From Pseudoalteromonas luteoviolacea B = ATCC 29581 (GTDB taxonomy: Bacteria > Pseudomonadota > Gammaproteobacteria > Enterobacterales > Alteromonadaceae), in contig CAPN01000034.1 in the NCBI GenBank assembly GCA_000333235.1, positions 121,563 through 185,562 of the forward strand: a stretch of 64,000 nucleotides of DNA, written 5' to 3'. Positions 59,589-64,000 of the stretch are shown in pieces. The notes below the pieces were generated by a model. It did not search any database and was not told the origin of the DNA. It was given only the letters and a program-made list of their open reading frames with translations. The position numbers were made by a program, and so were the translations under genes. Position 1 is the stretch's first letter; each line of letters opens with the position of its first letter.

Positions 59589-60068
59589 ATGACACAGACT
59601 ATTTACCAATTTAATGCTAATACACTGCAAGGCAAAGACTTCAACTTATCAACCCTGAAAGATAAAGTAGTACTAATTGTGAACACCGCTAGTAAGTGTG
59701 GGCTCACTCCTCAATATGAGGGATTACAAGCATTACATGAAAAATACGCAAAACAAGGACTCGTTATTTTAGGATTTCCATGTAATCAATTTGGTCAACA
59801 AGAGCCCGGTGACGCAAAAAGTATTGAACAAGGCTGCTTGATTAATTATGGCGTGAGCTTTCAAATGATGGAGAAAATAGACGTAAACGGTAAACAAACA
59901 CATCCGCTATACCACTATTTGAAAGAGGAACAAACCGGCTTATTTGGCAAAGCCATTAAATGGAATTTCACCAAGTTTTTAGTCAATAAAGACGGGATCT
60001 GTGTAAAGCGTTTTGCTCCTACGACAAAACCTGCGGACCTTGAAAGCGAAATCAAAAAGTTACTTTAA
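59589..60068 (+). CDS. gpx: Glutathione peroxidase family (BtuE-like) peroxidase
   Basis: 159 residues. Thioredoxin fold with the peroxidatic Cys37 in VNTASKCGLTPQYEGL, the conserved ILGFPCNQFGQQEPG (Gln and second Cys) and IKWNFTKFLVNKDG (Trp-Asn). Cys replaces selenocysteine, as usual for bacteria; such enzymes usually take electrons from thioredoxin. It removes organic hydroperoxides and H2O2. The ohrR gene follows after 2 nt, so the two form an operon. Confidence 0.95.
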   Translation: MTQTIYQFNANTLQGKDFNLSTLKDKVVLIVNTASKCGLTPQYEGLQALHEKYAKQGLVILGFPCNQFGQQEPGDAKSIEQGCLINYGVSFQMMEKIDVNGKQTHPLYHYLKEEQTGLFGKAIKWNFTKFLVNKDGICVKRFAPTTKPADLESEIKKLL

Positions 60069-60070
60069 CC

Positions 60071-60505
60071 ATGCACGATAACGACGCGCTACTACTTAAA
60101 AATCAGTTATGCTTTAGTTTATATGCAGCATCGCGGGCCGTCACGAGGTTATATCAACCAGTGTTACGCAAATTGGGTTTAACTTATCCCCAATATATCG
60201 TTATGCTTATTTTGTGGGAAAAAGACCACTTATCAGTCAGTGAGATCGGTGCGCTTGCACAACTTAACAGTAATACGTTAACCCCTTTACTTAAACGATT
60301 AGAAACTCAAGGTCTAATCCAACGGATAACGAGTAAACAAGATGAGCGACAGAAAACCATTGTACTGACGACAGGTGGTCTAAAACTAAAGCAACACTGT
60401 GCAGCGATACCTGCAACGCTTCGCGAGCAACGTGGTGTCACTGTTGAGAAGGCAAAGCAACTAAAGACTCTACTCGATGAACTTTTAGCTGATTTTGACG
60501 CATAA
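60071..60505 (+). CDS. ohrR: Organic-peroxide-sensing MarR-family regulator OhrR
   Basis: 144 residues. It has the OhrR N-terminal KNQLCFSLYAASRAVTRLYQPVL with the reactive cysteine Cys14 (the sensing Cys of OhrR), a winged helix-turn-helix (about 55-100: ISEIGALAQLNSNTLTPLLKRLE type segment and wing QDERQKTIVLT) and a dimer helix. Oxidation of Cys14 by organic peroxides releases it from DNA. Its usual partner, ohr, is not here; the peroxidase gene before it suggests it may control gpx. Ends at a bidirectional terminator. Confidence 0.92.
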   Translation: MHDNDALLLKNQLCFSLYAASRAVTRLYQPVLRKLGLTYPQYIVMLILWEKDHLSVSEIGALAQLNSNTLTPLLKRLETQGLIQRITSKQDERQKTIVLTTGGLKLKQHCAAIPATLREQRGVTVEKAKQLKTLLDELLADFDA

Positions 60506-60507
60506 AG

Positions 60508-60531
60508 AAAAAGAGGCTTAAGCCTCTTTTT
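60508..60531. terminator. Bidirectional terminator between ohrR and the gene at 60545
   Basis: Perfect palindrome AAAAAGAGGCTT / AAGCCTCTTTTT, lying 2 nt after the ohrR stop and 13 nt beyond the converging gene. Confidence 0.9.
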
Positions 60532-60544
60532 CTCGATCTGAGCA

Positions 60545-60748
60545 TTAATAATCGTCTAAATAATCGTAATCGTCTTCGCCTAAGTTCTTACGAAGACGCT
60601 TTTGCTCTAAATAATCGTCGAGTCTTTTCTTGATTTTTCGCTTGTGTTTATCCTGACCTTGGCGACCTGCTTCAGCAAAGTCATCACCAACATTGTAGTC
60701 ATCTTCAAGCGCATCATAAGAAAATGTCTTACCCACAATCCACTCCAT
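60545..60748 (-). CDS. Small acidic/basic protein resembling the PA3496 family
   Basis: 67 residues from the ATG at 60748 (an in-frame TTG at 60778 is possible). An acidic N-terminal half (YDALEDDYNVGDDFAEAG) is followed by a basic helix KRKIKKRLDDYLEQKRLRKNLGEDDYDYL, similar to small proteins of the PA3496 family annotated as envelope-integrity proteins. No span or signal is seen. Function uncertain. Stands alone; converges with ohrR. Confidence 0.65.
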   Translation of the reverse strand: MEWIVGKTFSYDALEDDYNVGDDFAEAGRQGQDKHKRKIKKRLDDYLEQKRLRKNLGEDDYDYLDDY

Positions 60749-61048
60749 AAAGGTGTTAAAAATCGATGTACAAAGCAAAGCGCTGACATTAAATTAATCT
60801 ATCGCTTCACAAGTGTCTATGTAGCCTTAAAACACCGCCCTGAAAAGTGAGACTTTTTAATCGTTACTATAAACATTTTTAATTATTATGGATTTTTATA
60901 ACTTTTTAACCAAACATTAGCTATTTTGACCAAAGCACGGAAGCTTAACTGCCTATTAAAATAACATAAGACCATGTTTTTAATTGATTTTAATTTTTGG
61001 CATCGAAATTGATAGTAATAAAGTAAGTTCTACAGGAAAAGGTTTAAC

Positions 61049-61840
61049 ATGATGAAAAAAATTGCGCTAATCGGTACTTTACTCATCAGTACAGGTACGT
61101 TTGCACATGAAAATCACTTCAATATTAGCACTGACAATTGTGAAGTCTCTTTTCAAAATGATGTACGGATCTCGAACGATCAAATCATCATTGAAAACCA
61201 ATCAAATCGACAAGCTATATTACGTAAGGATGGTAGCCTCGTCATAGATGGAAAAGCACATGACCTAAATCACCACCAGAAGCAGTTTCTAACCGAATAC
61301 AATGAAGCTCTACGACAAGAACTGCCTAAAGTAGCCACAATTGCGCTAGACGCCGTAAAAATTGCGGGTGTCGCTATCAATGAAGTCGCAAGTACCTTTA
61401 ATATAAACTCATTGCACCATATGCATGGCATGATGGATGAAATATCACAAGAAATTCAAACCACCTTCTATCGTCAAGATGAGTTTGTCATGGGTGAGAA
61501 AACGTTCAACGAATTTGGTGAAACATTTGATCAAAAATTCGAAGCACGCCTAGAAAGTGCAATAGAAAAAACCATGACAGAATCCATTGGCAGCATATTA
61601 GTATCTCTTGGCAGCGCAATGATGAGCTCCGGAGGTAATATGGCAGAATTTGAGTCCCGTATGGAAACGCTTGGCGAAACCATCGAACAGCGCGTTGAAG
61701 CAGAGGCAAAAAGTATCGAAGCAAGAGCTGAAAAGCTATGCCAAGATTTCGAACAAGTCGCTAGCTTAGAAACACGATTAAGCGACGAGATCCCTGCATT
61801 ATCAAACTATAAATTGTTCAGTTATAAAAATAAAAGCTAA
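61049..61840 (+). CDS. DUF2884 family periplasmic protein (YggN-like)
   Basis: 263 residues; signal peptide about 1-19 (ALIGTLLISTGTFA). The DUF2884 features are the N-terminal CEVSFQNDVRISNDQIIIE pair of strands, then LRKDGSLVIDGKAHDLNHHQKQF and an amphipathic helical region with a coiled-coil tail (about 170-245). E. coli YggN has the same layout. The role is unknown; the family is periplasmic. AGGAAAAGG precedes the start. Two Mets at the start are equivalent. Confidence 0.85.
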   Translation: MMKKIALIGTLLISTGTFAHENHFNISTDNCEVSFQNDVRISNDQIIIENQSNRQAILRKDGSLVIDGKAHDLNHHQKQFLTEYNEALRQELPKVATIALDAVKIAGVAINEVASTFNINSLHHMHGMMDEISQEIQTTFYRQDEFVMGEKTFNEFGETFDQKFEARLESAIEKTMTESIGSILVSLGSAMMSSGGNMAEFESRMETLGETIEQRVEAEAKSIEARAEKLCQDFEQVASLETRLSDEIPALSNYKLFSYKNKS

Positions 61841-62112
61841 TTGTCTTGAGCGAAAGGTGTTAACAGAACAGCCTTTCGCTCGAATTTAACATTCCATAAC
61901 TCAACTTTTATTAAACAATGAAAACCGCAGCAACTTTCTGGAGAGAGAATAAAGAATAACTACATAAATCCGTTTACATTAAACTTTACCATGCCTTTTT
62001 ATTCAAAATACCAAACCGTCAAAGCCGACCCTATTGCTCCTCTTAGTAACTATACCAAGATTCCAAGGCTCAGCGCTCGCTGTTTGCTTGAATTGGTTTT
62101 AAGCGCATAAAG

Positions 62113-62144
62113 CAAAAAGCCCGCTCATTGAGCGGGTTTCTTTT
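62113..62144. terminator. Distal rRNA-tail terminator
   Basis: CCCGCTC / GAGCGGG with a 3-nt loop and T-rich flank on both strands. It sits in a short module that resembles the one around 62386-62420 (both contain a GAATTGG block and a GCATAA(A/T)GC block on the plus strand), suggesting duplication of a terminator unit at the far end of the minus-strand rRNA operon. Confidence 0.75.
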
Positions 62145-62154
62145 AAATAGAGTC

Positions 62155-62196
62155 GGGGACGCCTAGTCGAGGACGCCTAGTCGAGGACGCCCAGTC
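62155..62196. repeat. Tandem repeat, three 14-bp units
   Basis: Units GGGGACGCCTAGTC, GAGGACGCCTAGTC and GAGGACGCCCAGTC at 62155, 62169 and 62183; units differ at one or two positions. It runs directly into the 45-bp dispersed repeat at 62194. Confidence 0.9.
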
Positions 62197-62238
62197 CGGT
62201 CTGCGGCCAGAGGTCTTAGACGTTCAAAGTCTGTGAAG
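62194..62238. repeat. 45-bp dispersed repeat, copy 1 (left of the IS630 element)
   Basis: Begins GTCCGGTCTGCGGCCAGAGG and ends AAAGTCTGTGAAG; matches 63544-63588 at 43 of 45 positions. The following 62239-62385 contain a hairpin with AGGAC / GTCCT arms and otherwise nothing I recognise. Confidence 0.9.
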
Positions 62239-62385
62239 GCGAAATACGACCGAAGCAAAGCTAAACGCGTGTTGAGGTGAGGTTAGGGACGACCGAGGTA
62301 CGAGGCTACAAGGACGTAGTCCTACACCGCTCTTGGCTTTGGCCTTGTTTGAATTGGCGTGAGGCTTTCTAGAACGCATAATGCA

Positions 62386-62420
62386 AAAAAACCCGACTCT
62401 TTCGAGTCGGGCTTTCTTTT
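62386..62420 (-). terminator. rRNA-tail terminator next to the IS630 element
   Basis: CCCGACTC / GAGTCGGG stem with a short TTTC-type loop; on the minus strand it is followed by a run of seven U, so it should stop transcripts from the 5S side or from the transposase. Confidence 0.88.
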
Positions 62421-62424
62421 AATT

Positions 62425-63530
62425 ATACCAATTGCATTAATTAATTGACCAATCTTATCCAATCTCTCCAGCAGAGGGTTTTGACTCTGTTGGAATCCTC
62501 AATAAAGGTATTCCAAGCCAGTGATACTCGTTCTACGATCTCTATAAAATCATGGAATACACGATTAGACAAGCATCGCTGCCTTAACCATTGCCATACT
62601 TGCTCCATCGGGTTCAACTCTGGAGAATAAGGGGGAAGTTTTATTATCGTGACATTGGTGAACGAAGCGGCCGTATCAAACGTGTGCCAACCCGCACCGT
62701 CCATAACTACTACGGCATGCCTTCCAGGAGGCGTCGCCTCACTGTTCTGCTTAAGGTGTTGTTTCATAGCGTCTTTGTTCACAAACGGGCTGATTAGCGC
62801 TTCTGTTTTGCCACTCACAAGGCACACCGCTGCAAATAAATAGCCATAGTCAAATTGTTGTTGTTTGACAACCCTTGGTCTGCTGCCTGTGATTGCCCAT
62901 AGCCTAGTTGTTTGATTTTGTTGTCCGAACCTAGCTTCATCTTGAAACCAGACATCAATACGTTCAAGGGGGAGGTGGCCCGGGGTGTGAAGGATCGTTT
63001 CCAGCTGGAAGTTTTTTAAAAGCGTCTTGCGCTTCCTGTGATTGTTTGGGGTGTTTTGACCGACTGGTTATCCAACTGAACCCAAGAGAATGCATAATCC
63101 GATAGACATTTCTCAGCTCGTACTCGACATGTAAGGTATCACGGATATAACGTCGTACATCCTCAGCAATTAAGCGGCCACCTGCTGGCTTAACGGCATT
63201 GTCCTGTATGAATTGCTTGAGCTGTTTTTGCTGAGCTTCGCATAGCTGACGCGTTCTTCCGGGTCTAGGTTTATCTTGCAAACCTTCCAACCCGTATTTA
63301 AGGTAGTTGGAAACCCAAGTATTGACGCTACCTCTGGCGACTCCGAGGTTTATCGCTGTCTGTGAGCGAGATTCACCTCGTTTGACGTGGTACAAAGCCA
63401 AATAGCGCATTCGCTGCTGTGTACTTGAGGCTTGCTTTGCAAATAACTTGAAATCATCGCTGGTATGCATGTTAAAGTCGGATAAGTTTAAGTACGTATA
63501 TTAGATCAGATTTTTAAGTCGATTGGTATT
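62425..63530 (-). mobile_element. IS630-family insertion sequence
   Basis: About 1.1 kb. The left end ATACCAATTG (62425 onward) and the reverse complement of the right end, ATACCAATCG (63529 inward), form imperfect terminal inverted repeats; further similarity is patchy. A transposase in two overlapping frames fills the element on the minus strand. A clean TA target duplication is not evident, so exact ends may be off by a base or two. It sits in the tail of the rRNA operon, between the 5S fragment and a terminator. Confidence 0.85.
62441..63470 (-). pseudogene. IS630-family transposase split by a +1 frame change
   Basis: The first part (63470-62964) has the helix-turn-helix of IS630/Tc1 transposases (HVKRGESRSQTAINLGVARG, then RPGRTRQL and a second winged-helix region) and ends at a TGA. 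The catalytic part lies in the +1 frame and runs to 62441, with the DDE residues in DVWFQDEARFG, VVMDGAGWHTF and PELNPMEQVWQW. The two join if one A is skipped in the A6 run at 63017-63012 (minus strand), giving DAFKNFQLE. This may be programmed frameshifting or a plain indel that kills the gene. Without the shift, only a truncated 168-residue product is made. Confidence 0.85.
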
Positions 63531-63547
63531 AGAGCCTGGCGATGTCC
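63531..63547 (-). rRNA. 5S rRNA 3'-end fragment (not functional)
   Basis: These 17 nt equal the last 17 nt of the 5S region (63702-63718). Further right, 63622-63632 equals the 11 nt that precede them in 5S (GTGAAAGTAGG on the minus strand). A 74-nt block (63548-63621), including the 45-bp dispersed repeat, separates the two. This looks like the 3' end of a second 5S copy broken by an insertion. Confidence 0.7.
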
Positions 63548-63588
63548 GGTCTGCGGCCAGAGGCCTTCGACGTTCAAAGTCTGTGAAG
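63544..63588. repeat. 45-bp dispersed repeat, copy 2
   Basis: Matches 62194-62238 at 43 of 45 positions. It lies inside the 74-nt block that splits the 5S-like fragment and is followed by a small hairpin (GAAGCAAAA / TTTTGCTTC, 63585-63605). Confidence 0.88.
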
Positions 63589-63660
63589 CAAAACTTTTTG
63601 CTTCCCTTTTCGACTTTTCACCCTACTTTCACGTAGGACATCCCTAAACACGTAATAAAT

Positions 63661-63692
63661 AAAAAGGCCTCTTCTTTCGAAGAGGCCTTTTT
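63661..63692 (-). terminator. Terminator directly after 5S rRNA
   Basis: Perfect 13-bp inverted repeat AAAAAGGCCTCTT / AAGAGGCCTTTTT with a 6-nt loop, 12 nt beyond the 5S 3' end. Principal terminator of the minus-strand rRNA operon. Confidence 0.95.
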
Positions 63693-63703
63693 ATTTAATT
63701 AAG

Positions 63704-63821
63704 AGCCTGGCGATGTCCTACTTTCACATGGCAGCTGCCACACTATCATCGGCGCTGTTGCGTTTCACTTCTGAGTTCGGCATGGGGTCAGGTGGGTCCA
63801 CAACACTATTGTCACCAAGCA
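63704..63821 (-). rRNA. rrf: 5S ribosomal RNA
   Basis: About 117 nt on the minus strand, from TGCTTGGTGACAATAGTGTT to GTAGGACATCGCCAGGC. The conserved CCACCTGACCCCATGCCGAA and GAACTCAGAAGTGAAACG blocks are present and the terminal stem (GCCTGG-type) pairs. It is the last RNA gene of an rRNA operon whose 23S and 16S genes must lie to the right of the window. Confidence 0.97.
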
Positions 63822-64000
63822 TAAGCTGGTTGCTTACTCGCGCTTGCAAGTAAACTAAATCTGGAAAAAATCTGATATTGTCTCGTACTGAGTACGTTTT
63901 ACTTCATCTACGTCTACTTTAGTCAACTTAACTTCTGTGAGTTACGACCTCCATGGATGGAGGAAGTGCGTAAGATTGTTGGAACAATCTCGCAAAACCA
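63822..64000 (-). other. 23S-5S spacer of the rRNA operon
   Basis: 179 nt upstream (in transcription) of 5S, with no tRNA and no recognisable 23S 3' end. The 23S gene is expected just beyond the right edge. Confidence 0.7.

Noticed and set aside
62155..62196. CRISPR-like array
   Set aside because: Three 14-bp units lie head to tail with no spacers and no cas genes nearby; a simple tandem repeat. No CRISPR array was seen elsewhere.
63822..64000. 3' end of 23S rRNA
   Set aside because: No recognisable 23S terminal sequence in these 179 nt; it is spacer.

Overview
The window looks like a chromosomal segment of a marine gammaproteobacterium of the order Alteromonadales, most like Pseudoalteromonas or a close relative. 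This rests on low-GC, densely packed housekeeping blocks in familiar gammaproteobacterial orders (fxsA-groS-groL, cutA-dsbD, aroQ-accB-accC, cysJ-cysI-cysH, ubiE-ubiJ-ubiB-tatABC-tatD-hemB), a GlcNAc/chitin-type uptake cluster, and many secreted hydrolases and GGDEF proteins. The genus is an inference from protein character and gene order; no 16S or 23S sequence lies inside the window.

Layout. 1-3.1 kb: end of a cellulose cluster (bcsE, truncated by the window edge, then bcsF and bcsG). 3.4-6.1 kb: groL, groS and fxsA on the minus strand, with a clear heat-shock promoter before groS. 6.2-10.9 kb: cutA-dsbD, then aroQ-accB-accC behind a perfect -10 box and a leader hairpin. 11 kb: a tRNA-Ile2 (CAU) with its own strong promoter, followed by two secreted solute-binding proteins that have no permease beside them. 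13.6-17.8 kb: small or poorly known genes (S4-domain protein, lipoprotein, thioesterase, LhgO-like oxidase, DUF4124 protein). 17.9-22.3 kb: assimilatory sulfate/sulfite reduction. 22.5-24.2 kb: a three-domain secreted nuclease. 24.2-28.9 kb: GH20 hexosaminidase, ROK GlcNAc kinase and NagP-like permease. 29-35.5 kb: a diguanylate cyclase, a diverged intergenic repeat, a probably broken secreted-protein gene, a second secreted nuclease and an S41 protease. 36.4-42.8 kb: a nearly complete methionine salvage cluster (ybdL/mtnE, yafV, mtnB, mtnC, mtnD, mtnA, mtnK) with two candidate MetJ operators. 42.8-46 kb: a DUF885 lipoprotein and a GGDEF protein with a ruined active site. 46-54.6 kb: ubiquinone, Tat translocase and heme block with an inserted transmembrane diguanylate cyclase. 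54.6-61.8 kb: cytochrome b561, AzlCD, YqhD with a divergent LysR, Gpx with OhrR, and a DUF2884 protein. 62-64 kb: the tail of a minus-strand rRNA operon (5S, several terminators, duplicated pieces) interrupted by an IS630-family element.

How it fits together. The methionine salvage genes recycle methylthioadenosine to methionine; the paired aminotransferase and omega-amidase finish the last step and clear its oxo-acid by-product. Both divergent promoters of this cluster carry tandem met-box-like octamers, which suggests MetJ control. Three GGDEF proteins plus the c-di-GMP-binding BcsE give the segment a recurring c-di-GMP theme. The most unusual stretches are the mosaic rRNA tail, the two diverged copies of an unidentified 240-250 nt intergenic repeat, and the stop-interrupted gene at 30.8-31.5 kb. 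I did not find a CRISPR array, prophage, obvious defence island or a convincing wholly new multi-gene system.
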